Below are positions 43,150 to 54,104 of a stretch of 64,000 nt of DNA, in pieces. How positions within the stretch are numbered: position 1 is the first letter of the stretch; each line of letters begins with the position of its first letter. The notes under the pieces are model-generated. The model made no database searches. It saw only the letters and a list, made by a program, of their open reading frames with translations, and was not told where the DNA came from. The translations under genes and the position numbers were made by a program. Origin of the DNA: Calliopum simillimum (Eukaryota > Arthropoda > Insecta > Diptera > Lauxaniidae); contig OX638368.1 in NCBI GenBank assembly GCA_951812925.1, forward strand, positions 124,519,309 through 124,583,308. The letters are read 5' to 3'.

Positions 43150-43870
43150 TACTGCAATACAAAAAAATAAAAGAACATAAGTCTACAATTTGGAGCAGAA
43201 TATCTATTTCATTTGTCATGAAGTTTATTCTTCGCCGTTTGATATTTTATTTTTTTTTTATTTAAAATAAGAAATTGAAATAAACAAACTTCACTTCCAA
43301 TTTAAATTTATACGTCAACGTAATTTTTCTTGTCATTTTTCTCGTCATTTTTCAGTAATGCCTACTAAAAATCAAAGTAACGAGTTGAAGTTAATCTCGC
43401 ACTGAAAAAGTCATTTCATAGTTAAACGAGTTTAACAATTTAAACGAGATTAATAAAACTTTGTTTAAACGAAGTTTAAACTTGCACTGAAAAACTAGCC
43501 CTTAATGTTTTAAAAAAATATGCTTTCCCTACCTCATTGCAGCTCTTTAAGAAACAATGGTGTAAAACTAATATTCTGAGATAAATGAGAAAGTTTATTC
43601 AACACTATTCACTCCATAACTATATTTTTCTACCAGTTATAGCGCTTTGAAAGTGGAAGCATTTCAGTCAAAATATATAAAATAAGAACTGCCCCAGAAA
43701 AATTCGATACTTTGTTTTTCATCAATAAAAAAATACGTTATGAATTTTTTTTAAATATTGTTTTTTTATTTATTGATGAGTAGTATAACGAACATAAATA
43801 ACCTTACACTATTAACAAATATTTATTTTATATAAAAATATTTTACTTTTTTCTTAAGACCTTTCATTAA

Positions 43871-44798
43871 CCCTTTCAGGACCGTAAGGAATTGGGAGCT
43901 TATGCAACCATGTTAACTATTTATAATGGTCTATTGGGCGTCCAGTAAACATATTTTAAAATAAAAATTCAAAAAATTTCAACGGTTTTTCTGGAATTTT
44001 CTGGGACATATGTGTCCCTATGGTCGTTAAGGGAGACTTTTTCCCCATACATTTTTATATGGGGAAAATATGCACTTATTTCAAAGGGTGATAACTCGGA
44101 AAGTAAGGGTTCAATTGAAAAAATTTTAAGGTCTGGTTTGATAAGTAAGATTAGGGCTATTTGATGCCATTAAAAGAATTAAACTACACCATCTCCTGGA
44201 ACTACACCGTAAGATTGAAAACAGCGCTATCTCAGCTTCAAGCACGGATATCCCGAAATCCTGAAGTATATGAGCAATTCTGCCCTCAGATTCGAATTCA
44301 GTGTCAAAAAGTACGTTACACTACATATGTCTACTAACAAGATCATTAAATTTTTTTATTTTGATTGAAATTGGTGAAATTGTAGTACACAAGTGAGTTG
44401 AAAAGTTACCCTTTACGACCGTAGGGACACTGGTGTCCCATTTTGAATTTTATGATTTATCAATAAACTAAACATAAATAATGGTTCAATTAATATATAA
44501 AACAACAATTTACTAACCTGACAACAATTATTTCACACTATAATATGATTAAAAACGCTTTAACACCTACAAATTCCGCTTTAAAGTATAGCAATATTTC
44601 ACCAATCAAACGGTCACATTAGAATGATCATAAAAAAATAACGATTCTTCTGATGGTGTTGCCAGATTTAATAGAGATGAAGGAAGCATTTAGAAACTGA
44701 TAAATGTCAAAATTTCATATATCGGTTTCTTACTTACAATATTTAAATATAATTTATTTTTGTCTTGGGACACATTTGTCCCTATGGTCCTGAAAGGG
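43871..44798. mobile_element. piggyBac-like non-autonomous element, CCCTTTCAGGACC ends
   Basis: Ends CCCTTTCAGGACCGTAAGG and CCCTTTCAGGACCATAGGG are inverted. TTAA is on the left (43867-43870) and a mutated TTCA on the right. The subterminal word GGGACAYATGTGTCCCTA recurs (43990-44025, 44425-44445, 44766-44786). It belongs to the same general type as 60425-60756. No transposase. Confidence 0.75.
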
Positions 44799-44809
44799 TT
44801 CAGTTTTGT

Positions 44810-45480
44810 ACAGTTGTTTCGTCGGTAGTACCGTACGACCTTCGCCACTTATTTTTGAAATCTTTTAAATATTTTGCAGTACTTTGACACTTCCAAAGGT
44901 CTGATTTCATTAGAGCCCAATATCTCTCAATAGGTCGAAGCTCTGGGCAATTAGGTGGATTCGCATTTTTGGGAATGAAATTTACATTATTACTATTGTA
45001 CCATTCTATGGTGGTTCTAGAGTAGTGAGAGGTTGCTAAATCAGGACAGAACTTTACAGTACCCCCGTGCTCACGATTACATGGCAGGTAATCGACATAT
45101 AACTTTCGAGCTCGCTTTTGAGCCTCTAACTGCTGTTCATGGGAACGGTCTAGTACTTTTTAAACTCTGTAGTTTTTTCTTCAGTCTGTTTATAGAAGAT
45201 TTTGAGGTTCCTGCTCTGGCAGCCATATCTCGTTCTGAAGTGTTAGGATTCTGCTTAAAAAGGCGCTTCACCTTTTTCACCAACTGTGGGTCTATACTGG
45301 CTTTTCTACCTGAACCCTTTTTCCGCGTAATAAGTTGACCCTTTCTATAATTCGAATTAACCCTTTGGACAGTAATTTTTGATGCACCTTTTTTTTGCTA
45401 TGGCTGAATATTTTAATTCTGGTTTTTGCAAGTAAGTGTACAAATGAGTTTGCGCTATTTTTCTTGATTATATATGTCAT
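44810..45480 (-). pseudogene. Tc1/mariner (maT/IS630-like) transposase, central part deleted
   Basis: On the minus strand the N-terminal DNA-binding part reads KVHQKLLSKGLIR..., then GSGRKASIDPQLVKKVKRL, NPNTSERDMAARAGTSKSS and INRLKKKL. After a frameshift near 45155, EAQKRARKLYVDYLPCNREH leads straight into VKFCPDLATSHYS and the catalytic C-terminal block NPPNCPELRPIERYWALMKS (Glu of the DDE/D triad region). The stretch with the first catalytic Asp is missing. So the HTH and the C-terminal end remain but no active enzyme can result. Confidence 0.75.
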
Positions 45481-45497
45481 ATATTTTTGTTAAAAAA

Positions 45498-45536
<39 letters not shown>

Positions 45537-45655
45537 TATATTTTTGTAATTGTCATGTTGTATAGAAAAAATAGCATATTTCGACCTGCACGATCATCAG
45601 GTAAATCATAATCTTAAGGAATAAAAGTATCAAATTTTTTTGGGGCAGTCCTTGT

Positions 45656-45953
45656 AAATGTATTCGGATATATAAGGTCACCCTCAATGCTCTACTTTTT
45701 CAGTTCGACTACTACTTTCCGAGTTGTAAGCCATTAAAATGAGGGTATCTCTCAATAACATTTTTCCGGACCGAAAAGTTAAAGAGTTCATATATAATTA
45801 TTTTGTTCATAACAAAAATTTCGAGCCCTTGCAGAACGAAGACGGGCTATAAAAGGCCTCTCTATTTTAGAAAGGTAATGCCTTCGTGATATATTGGATA
45901 CAAAGGTCGAGAAAATCAGTTTTTTGGTCTTCCAATAGTAGGTATGAACATTT
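45656..45953. other. Short spacer
   Basis: No feature seen. Confidence 0.4.
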
Positions 45954-46583
45954 GAGGAGGTCCAAAATTAAACGCAATAAATCCATCTTAACAATTTTTT
46001 GGATAAACGCACAAAAGTAATTAAAGTTAGTTAGATATGTATTTAAAAAAAAAAAACAGTTGTTGTGGTATAGAAGGGTTCTAGGGACAGTACAAATCAT
46101 AAATAAATTAATTTATCTGGCAATTAGTTTTAAAGTTATTTAGATTACAAATTTGGAAATGTTGCGTTTTGATCAGTCACATAGTAATTCTTACTTTTGG
46201 TGTTGAATAACGGTGAATTCAGTCAAAAAATTTAAAAACTTGAAAAGTGGAATTATTCCGTTTTGTTCTGGACCCCCTCAGTTCTTGAAGAGTTACCGTA
46301 ACAAAAAAATTTATTTTTATTGTAGAGTTAGCATAACAATGAAATAAATTTTTATAATTGACTTTTCACTAATATACATATCGAAGTTGTTTAATATATA
46401 AATTTGGAAATGTGTCATTTTGGTCTGAACCATTATTTTTGGTATTGAATAAAAGTAAAATTATTGACGCCTGGTATGTTTTATAACAATGGTTTCATAG
46501 ATTTCAATACGTAGAATTGAATTCAGCCGTAAAACCCAAAAAATCCAAAAATGGACTTATTGCGTTTTGTTATGGACCTCCTC
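45954..46583. mobile_element. Foldback element, GAGGAGGTCCA ends
   Basis: Arms GAGGAGGTCCAAAATTAAAC and GAGGAGGTCCATAACAAAAC, both followed by GCAATAARTCCAT, are inverted. A third related stretch (GTTCTGGACCCCCTCAG) lies near 46263. No coding capacity. Confidence 0.65.
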
Positions 46584-46601
46584 ATTTGTTCTAGTCAAAC
46601 C

Positions 46602-46785
46602 GTGAGAAGTTGTGCCTTTTTGAGAAATGTCAAGGAAATACCTTTAAATTGTGCGAAAACAACTTATGCAACTTTTCTATCTGAAATTTTGTGAGATTAC
46701 GAGTAAAAATCGTGGATCAGGGAAAAATTTTGCAAAAAAATTGACCTTTTGCACCCGATTATCTCACAAAGGTACAATTTCTCAG
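46602..46785. repeat. Small foldback, GTGAGAAGTTGTGCCTTT arms
   Basis: GTGAGAAGTTGTGCCTTTTT pairs with CTGAGAAATTGTACCTTTGT read on the other strand. About 184 bp. Confidence 0.55.
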
Positions 46786-46880
46786 GATCTATTCCAGTTA
46801 AGGCTTATATGAACAATGCAAAATCGGCACTAAGTGTGTTATCTTTGGCCTGAACAAAAATAAATAGCCAATTGTGCTAC

Positions 46881-46913
46881 AAACTGAATATACCCTGAGA
46901 GTAGGGTATAAAA
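46881..46913 (+). mobile_element. DINE-1/Helentron-like terminal hairpin remnant
   Basis: AATATACCCTGAGAGTAGGG followed by TATAAAAATA has the terminal stem-loop seen at 39551-39705. Only the end is left. Confidence 0.4.
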
Positions 46914-47055
46914 ATATAAAAAGTGGCCTTCGGTCGGACACTACATTGTAGTATTGATTTCCAGCTAAATTCATAAAATAATGAAGATGAAGATGCATTT
47001 CAAGAAAATTTTACTATTGATTTTCAATTTTGAATTAGACTTGGTGTTTATCGTA

Positions 47056-47967
47056 TTGGGTGTACAACTTAAAAACCGGAATTTGACGGTTGATGTCCGT
47101 CCTAACGAATTTCGTGAAAGCTCGAACTTTATATATATGTCATTTTTAAGGTACATTTGACAGCTGTCAAAATCAGTCAACAAAGCAATTTTATCTTGTG
47201 TGCATCATTATTATTTTTCACGATGAATAACTTCGAAAATTGGAGAAAAAGACAGCATTTGCGGGGGGGTTCTAGTGGGTCATTTTTTTGCAAAGAAAAC
47301 AGCTGCCGAAAGTCATCGCATTCTTGTAGAAGTTTATGGGGACTATGCTCCAGCTGAATCAAGCTGTCGTGAGTGGTTTAAAAGTGGTTATTTTGATGTC
47401 GAAGACAAAGAACGTCCTGGTCAGGACCAGCTAGGTGTGATCCATTGTGAGCTGTTGCCAGGTGGCCAAACCATTAATGCTCAATTCTATCGCCAACAAT
47501 TGACCCAACTGAAGCAGAAAATCCAGGCAGAGCGGCCAACGTATGCGACCAGACATGAGTCAATCATTTTCCACCACGATAACGCTCGGCCACATATTGC
47601 TGCCCCAGTCAAAAATTACCTGGAAAACAACGGAAAACAACGGAAAACAACGGATGGGAAATTTTGCCTCACCCGCTTTATAGCCCAGACCTTGCACCAT
47701 CAGACTACCATTTGTTCCGATCGATGCAGAATGCCCTATCAGGAATACGCTTCACTTAAGTTCAAGATATCGAAAATTGGATGGATTCATTTTTGGCCGC
47801 CAAGCCGGCACAATTTTTTTGGGATGGAATTCATAAATTGCCTGAAAGATGGGGAAATGTTGTAGCTTCCAATGGACAATACTTTGAATAAAATATATTG
47901 TAACATTTTTCCACAATAAAGCATCAAATTTCGCTAAAAAATTCCGGTTTTTAAGTTGTACACCCAA
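47056..47967 (+). mobile_element. Internally deleted mariner element with intact ends
   Basis: Inverted ends TTGGGTGTACAACTTAAAAA followed by CCGGAATTT are identical on both sides over 29 bases, and TA flanks both (47054-47055, 47968-47969). Length 912 bp, against about 1.3 kb for complete mariners. Identical ends suggest a rather recent insertion. It carries a broken transposase (47223-47865). Confidence 0.9.
47223..47865 (+). pseudogene. Mariner transposase, frameshifted and internally deleted
   Basis: It starts MNNFENWRKRQHLR at 47223; a frameshift in the G-run near 47265 moves the reading to GHFFAKKTAAESHRILVEVY. Then AESSCREWF and DVEDKERPGQ follow, and directly after that DQLGVIHCELL. 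The region between, with the second HTH and the first catalytic Asp, is deleted. [17 protein letters not shown] keeps the second Asp block. A triplicated GGAAAACAAC near 47627-47651 inserts Asn/Lys/Gln residues, and a frameshift follows. It cannot make an active enzyme but may be mobilised in trans. Confidence 0.85.
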
Positions 47968-48026
47968 TAATAATTTTTGAACTTTTATACTATGTTTCTA
48001 CAAGATAAAATCTGTTAATTAATACT

Positions 48027-48243
48027 AAAAGTTGTCCCATAATTCACGAAAGATATGAATTTGCTACCATTTGTGCAGTAAAGTGTTGCTAACTAAAAAA
48101 AAATCTGCCATATTTATGCAAAAAGGTCAGCTAAGCCGTGGAGGTCATCTGTCCAATCTGCTTTTCCATACATAACCCTATTTTATGTACTTTAAATGTT
48201 TTATATTTATTTAACATTTTGCATAAATTATGGGACAGCCTTT
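48027..48243. mobile_element. MITE with AAAGTTGTCCCATAATT ends
   Basis: AAAAGTTGTCCCATAATTCA pairs with AAAGGCTGTCCCATAATTTA on the other strand. About 217 bp, AT-rich interior, no coding capacity. Confidence 0.6.
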
Positions 48244-48477
48244 ATGAATCGTTTGAATTAGCTCATTAAAAAATTTTGTTAAAAAGTTGCAAAAAAAAAT
48301 GGTGCTAAAATTACATAACAGTGCTTTGATTATTGACTGATGCTCCGTAAATTCCCGAATATTCACTCACTTTAATTTAATCATTTTATTTTTTCGAGTT
48401 ATTGATTACACTCTCCGTATAGTATTTAGAATTTTCCTTTCTTTCTTGATAAAAGAATAAGCGCGAAAAAACTGAGA

Positions 48478-49130
48478 GACGACGCTAAAACTACATAGAG
48501 GACAAAAAAACTACGCCGAAACAATATTTAACTCTCTCAATAATGAAGTCAGCCAATCATGCAGACAAGACAAAAGAAGTATGTATAACGACCTCTTAAA
48601 CGAAGCGGAAAGAGCTGCAAATATTCAAAACCTCAGGCAGCTTTACGATATTGCAGACTATCTGGCAGAAAACTCCAACAAAATAATCCTATCAAAGACA
48701 AAATGGAAATTTCTTAACATCCGCGGATGATCATCTAAAGCGATGGAAAGAGTATTTTTGTGAAGTATTGCATTTCCACATCTACCACTCCCCCTCAACC
48801 AGAATCACCAACTATAACTGCCACAGTAGTAGTCGAAATACAACAGCCTACAGCCGATTAAATAGTGAAAGCTATCGAAAGCATGAAAAACAACAAAGCC
48901 GCCGGCATAGATCAAATAACAGCTGAACAGCATTACATCAGCTTAAATTGTCCATCCTAGCTCTCCAAAATCTAGAGCGAAGACCGTTTGCTAGAGGATT
49001 GGCTACATAGTATGCTAGTCAAATTGCCAAAAAATATGGCCTTAGCGTAAGCCGAAATTATAGAGAAATAACTTTGTCCTCAGTACTGAAAAAGTGATTC
49101 TAATAAGAGTAAGCAAAAAACTTTATTCGT
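48478..49130 (+). pseudogene. RTE-type non-LTR retrotransposon fragment
   Basis: Broken frames read QSCRQDKRSMYNDLLNEAERAANIQNLRQLYDIADYL, then LTSADDHLKRWKEYFCEVL, and then MKNNKAAGIDQITAE, the standard entry into the reverse transcriptase domain of RTE-like elements. Stops and frameshifts are common and the RT body is not kept. A second fragment from the same kind of element lies at 52255-52690. Confidence 0.65.
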
Positions 49131-49928
49131 CCATCAGAAAGCAACAAGCATTTGATGAAATTTGATGAAATAAAAAGAAATTGACACATTCTTTACAATA
49201 AAGCATTGTATACATATATTTTAAGTGATAAGCACTTATCGTACTAAAATAAATACCTTAGAAAAAAATTCTTAAGTTCAATAAACATTATAAATACTAG
49301 AATACATTGTTGGAATAAATGGAATTGGAACTTATATGATACATTGTTATAAATCTTAGCTATTCTTTGGCCTAAGTACATAATACATACACAAAAAATG
49401 TCTAACTAATTAGCTATATAATTTATAAAAACCGTTAGACTATCCAATTAATGAAAGCATTACAGATCGAATGTCAGAAAACTTTCCTTTTGTAAAATAT
49501 GAAAGTTTCAGAGATTTCCAAAATAATATTCCAAAAGTTATCAAATATGTGGTCAACATTTATTTTTATGCAATTTCCTCAAATTTTATAAAAGTATAAA
49601 TTTCTTTTATTATGAGATTCTCTATGTTTTTAGAAACTGAGTTTTAAGATCGGCACCTTAACTTCAAAAGTGAATTTAGCAAGATGTTGAAAATCGCACC
49701 TGCTATTAATGTGCATGTAAGGAAAAACATTAATATCTTTTTGTGTTCTGGTGTTCTGACATAATTAATTAAGAAGCTGCTATCCCTTTCACAGTTTTCC
49801 ATCATAGCCGGAAATAAAACTCTTTTTTTTTCACTTATGATTGTTTTCACTTTGAAATCTAAAGTGCTATTGTATAATTAAACTAAATAAACTTGCACAT
49901 ACTCATATTTTGATGACGGCACAATTTT
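49131..49928. other. 3' flank of the Orct-like gene
   Basis: No gene seen; the 3' untranslated region of the minus-strand Orct-like gene must begin here. A short minus frame at 49850-49644 is not convincing. Confidence 0.4.
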
Positions 49929-52900
49929 CTATATATAACCATTGCCATTTTCTTCTACCACATCTCCATTCACTTGCTCATTGAGCGGTTCTGACTCCGG
50001 CATATTTTTTGCGATTTCTAACAAGTCAGCATGTTGATGCTTTTTACCAAACTCTTCACCGTCAGCGATTGTCTCCAACGTTGGTTTGTTGTGCGTTTCA
50101 GGTAACAGTAATGAAAGTAATCCACCAACAAAGGCCAGTGCACCGAAAATCAACAAAGGCAAGGGGCGCCAAATGTCACCAAGCATATTAACGAATGGCG
50201 CTAAAATACCACCGATGCGCGCTATCATCGATGAAGCACCCAATCCAACATTACGCACCACGGTAGGAAATTGTTCAGCGGAAAAGATATAGACGGTGCC
50301 ATATGATGCGGTTATTGCTAATTTACCCAACATAGCTAGCGTGATCATTAACCAATTCATATCACTGGGTACAATAATGGTTAATAGTAGTGCAACTCCA
50401 GCTACCAACATGCAACCACACAGTATCGTTCGACGACCCCATATATTCAATGTAAAAAGTAAAAATGTATAGGCAGGCACTTCAACAGCACCCGATATAA
50501 CGAAATTCAATAGAACATTATCACCGAGATTATTCGTATTCCATGATAGACCATAGTAGGTACCGCTGTTTACAAACCAATCGAAAAATATTAACAATGT
50601 CTTTCGCCTTAAATTTGGATATTTCAATAAATCAAATACAGAGGGTGTATTTTTTGGCTTCTCTAGCTCTTCCTTTTTCTCACTGCTATCATCGAGCAAA
50701 TTATTTAGTAAATCTAAAGGTATATCCAACTTATTGAAACGTGCTGCTTTTTGTATATTCGCAATAGCAGCCTCTTTTCGATTTTTCGATAATAACCAAC
50801 GCGCCGACTCTGGTATTATCCAGTAATAACTCATAAAAGCCAATCCTGGCAATGTCAGTGCAATTTGTAATGTACGCCAATCGTGCACAAAATATGCAAA
50901 AGCTGCAGTCAACATGAAACCCAGTGAGAAGAACATCATCACAAAAATACCGGCAAATAGGCGCTTTGTTGGTCCCACCATTTCCATGGCAATCACATAT
51001 GCAACCAAAAAGACTCCAGACGTAGTGGCACCAACCACTACACGCGAAGCGGTGTATGTTATATACTCTGGTGAAATAGCAGCCAATACGCCAAAGATTA
51101 CCTATAGTAAAGGAAAATGGGTTATATTAGATATATATATGCATATAAATAATTAAATCATATTATATATTTAAGAATGTAATAGTTTTATTAACAGACA
51201 TTTTCCGGAATCCACGCGATTTCGATTACTTTTCGTTTCGAAAGCGGTGAGTAGCACGTTAAAAAGTATCAGGATTTTTATTGTGCAAAATTGACCACAT
51301 CGAACACCTTAACGGTTGTATTTTGGTTTATAAATGTTATAATTATTTATAGAGCATAAAATTTTTAACAAAAAAGATCTTAATGCATACTTTTCATCGT
51401 ATGACTTACCGTTTTCATGAAAAAACTTTCGAAATGAAAAGTAGTTGAAATCGCACGGATTCCGGAACAGACCAGTAAAATGCAATATTTTGTTAATTGG
51501 TTTTAAACTGACTGGAGGCAACTGGTACCATCGATTTATAAGCGTAAATTTACACAAATAATTTTTAGAATGCAACTATTTAGACATGTCGATGGCTATA
51601 GCTACTCCTTAAAAACTTTAAGCCTAGAAATATCGAAAACGAAGCGAGATATCATTCCATTTTTTCGACTTATTTTGAGTCGCTTTGTATCAAAACATCA
51701 ATTGCAAATTTTCTTAAAAATTCTTCAGTGTTCCCGCATTCTTTAAGCTTTGTATCTCGAAATCCATAAATTTTGTCCCCAGATTATTTAAGTTAAGAAA
51801 CATAAGCCTCGAAAGGATATTGTTCTTCTGCTTCTTTTCGATATAATTAATAAAATATCCATAGTATTAAAAAACTCAAAGATTCCTTATCAAATATTCG
51901 CTTGTTTTGAGATCAATATATTGAAAATAAATCAACGAGCTCAAAATACGGAACAATTAAATTTTGCCCTAAAATACGGGACAGTTGGTAACAATAGTCT
52001 ATACCAGCCTACTTTAATTTTGAGGATTTGATTTTAAGACCATTTGTAATGGTGCTACTTCGTGGATGATATGATCATAGTCAAAGATAATTTGAATGCC
52101 AAAGTAGGCAAAGTATATAAACCTTCACCTTGAGCACATGATTGGAAAACACATTTGGTTAAACGCAAAATTACTGACGCCTGCAATAAAAGCTGCTTGA
52201 GTATCTCTAGGCAACATCACTGAAAACCAAATCGACTACTTCTACATTAGTAGAAAATAGAGAGGCAGTCTTCTGGACGTATGATTAAGAAGGGCCGATG
52301 ACATCGGCTCCGATCTCTATCTACTCGTCGTGGTTTTTTAACTAAAAATTGCCGTTATTAAACATCCCGTCGAATGACCTGTGGCAAAAAAATTCAATGG
52401 GTTAAAACTAAAGAACAACGTAGTGCGCATGTTTTTTGTAGAAGAACTCAAAACAGCCCCGGTTGACTTTGATGAAAGCATCGAAGCATGTATAATCGCA
52501 AATAATTCTGCAAACATCCCCAAACCATCAGCTTTACGACTATCGGCAAAAAAAACTCCATCAAAGTCGTCCAATAAAAGACAAAACTTAAAATCTCTTA
52601 ACATCTGCTAAAGGATAACTGATCGCGATGGAAGAGAATTTTTATGCGGGAAATGCATCTCTTAAAACAGTTCTGTTCTATTAAAACAATAACGCTCCTT
52701 TATTATGATCTGTTTCTTTCTCAGATAGAATATGGTATCTTGGGGTTATACCCCGCGATGTAGCTGAAGTTCACTTAAATTTTATTAGTGACTTTAGTGA
52801 CAATTTATTCCTATCGTTTTATAGTAAAGGATTTTTCGAAGTTGGCTTGTTAAGCGGCTATATAGCGGTTCAAAGTTAGAAAAATCAAGTATTATAGAAA

Positions 52901-54104
52901 AACCGTATTTTTGGGTTAAAAAGACAAATTTTCTTTATGTTTCGTTAATGATGTCTTCTTAATATAACTTTAACATACGCTAGTGATTATTTTCTTGCAA
53001 GATATTAAAGCCATATCTTGTACAGTTTTATAGAAAATTACAGAAAACTGTGCAAAATGACAAAATTCCCTCAATTTTGTACTTTTCCCTTTCACAATCA
53101 TCGCAAAATTTGGGATGAGGGGTTATATTGCATTATCAATAGCATTTAATTTGTAGAAAAATCAAAAACAATGGATTATATAAAGTTGGGTCGATAACCA
53201 GCTCTATAGCTCTAAAATACCCACAAAAAATTTATTTTAGAAATCTCATCCTACTGTAAAACTCCAAATCTTAATTTTGAATAAAACTTTCAAGGCCATC
53301 ATGAAATAACACAATAATTAATTTTTTAAAACAGCTTCGCACATTATATCCTGTTAGGGTCTTTTTGGCCCGTTTTTTAATAAAAAAAAAACTGGGTTAT
53401 AATGGGTTAAAGTTTTCTAGAAAAATATTTTTCAAGGCAGGAATTATTTAGAAATTAAAAATAATGGGTGCTATTTGTTTCTGTTGAAGCGTGTAATTAA
53501 CCTTACACTACTTCGTACGAGTACATTTACCATACATATACCTAAGTATAATCACCTGTATAACCAGCGATGCAAAGAAAATCGGCTTACGTCCATATCT
53601 ATCTGAGAGTTGTCCAAATATTATGCTTCCCAATAATACGCCAAGCATAAACATTGCATCACTGGTTGCCCTCAGGAAATTACGACTACAAACCATATCC
53701 CATTCAGTAACAGCGCTATTTTCATATTTTGATTTATCGTAAACATAACGATTACAATAAATGGTGCCATTGCTAGTAATTGGCGTACTACGATTAAGAT
53801 ATTCTGGCGTATAGTCAACATTATAATATTCACATGTTTGCCACTGTTTCAATATGGCATCCTTCGGATAGGCAAGTGTCCAATATTCCACGGGTAGTTC
53901 ATATTCTGCAACGGTGCCATTTTCAAATGGTAACAGACAACGGAAATCCGGTTTGGCTAATAGAAAAACACCAGCCAATTTATGAAATGCACATGATATC
54001 GATGTCAGACAAATGAGAAAGTAAATGATTTTCTGATAGCGTCCAAATTCACCCAAATGGGTAATAACATCATCGTAACCCATATTGAGGTGAATTTCTT
54101 TCAA
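49929..54104 (-). CDS. Orct: Organic cation transporter (Orct-like, SLC22), two exons
   Basis: Exon 1 is 54104-53556 and exon 2 is 51101-49929. The 2454-bp intron (donor CAG|GTGATT, acceptor TACTATAG|GTAATC) is in phase 0 between ...ASLVIQ and VIFGVLAA.... The protein is 573 residues from the first ATG; a better match to relatives starts at codon 8 (MGYDDVITHLGEFGRYQK). Seen: TM1, a large extracellular loop with cysteines and N-glycosylation sites, the MFS signature GQLSDRYGRKP, PESARW, NIWGRRT in the second half, AEQFPTVVRN, Arg in TM11 (ARIGG), LPETHNKPTLETIADGE and an acidic Asn-rich tail. The whole closely resembles Drosophila Orct, a plasma-membrane SLC22 protein. It is the only intron-bearing member of this array. 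The intron carries a foldback and an RTE fragment. Confidence 0.88.
51201..51469. repeat. Foldback in the Orct-like intron
   Basis: TTCCGGAATCCACGCGATTT and TTCCGGAATCCGTGCGATTT form the inverted arms, continued by ACTTTTCRTTTCGAAAG. About 270 bp. Confidence 0.65.
52255..52690 (+). pseudogene. RTE-type endonuclease-end fragment in the Orct-like intron
   Basis: It opens with a decayed form of the RTE endonuclease end (GADIGSDHHLL motif, here IGSDLYLLVVV). Then follows PVAKKFNGLKLKNNVVRMFF, VEELKT and, near the end, LTSAKG..IAMEENF. It stops before the RT domain. Frameshifted and dead; antisense to the host gene. Confidence 0.6.

Larger units (their letters stand above)
42063..43501. mobile_element. 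Harbinger-type element carrying a FEN1 gene fragment
   Basis: Ends GGGCCAGTTTTTCAGTGCAA and GGGCTAGTTTTTCAGTGCAA are inverted, followed by GTTTAA-rich subterminal repeats. TTA flanks both sides (42060-42062, 43502-43504). There is no transposase. Instead the left half holds a broken flap endonuclease fragment, and the right half a nested TA MITE (42790-43149). Ends and target are of the same type as the MITE at 6630-6756, which supports a PIF/Harbinger origin. Confidence 0.85.
43685..45655 (-). mobile_element. Mariner-superfamily (maT-like) element with internal deletion
   Basis: Ends AAGAACTGCCCCAGAAAAAT (left) and AAGGACTGCCCCAAAAAAAT (right) are inverted and continue with TCGATACTTT/TTGATACTTT. 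It contains the deleted transposase relic at 44810-45480, a nested TTAA element at 43871-44798 and a 33-base A-run at 45500-45532. The exact outermost bases are uncertain by a few positions. Confidence 0.75.

Noticed and set aside
49644..49850. 68-codon minus-strand frame downstream of the Orct-like gene
   Set aside because: It has one hydrophobic stretch but no homology was recognised and it has no splice link to the gene.
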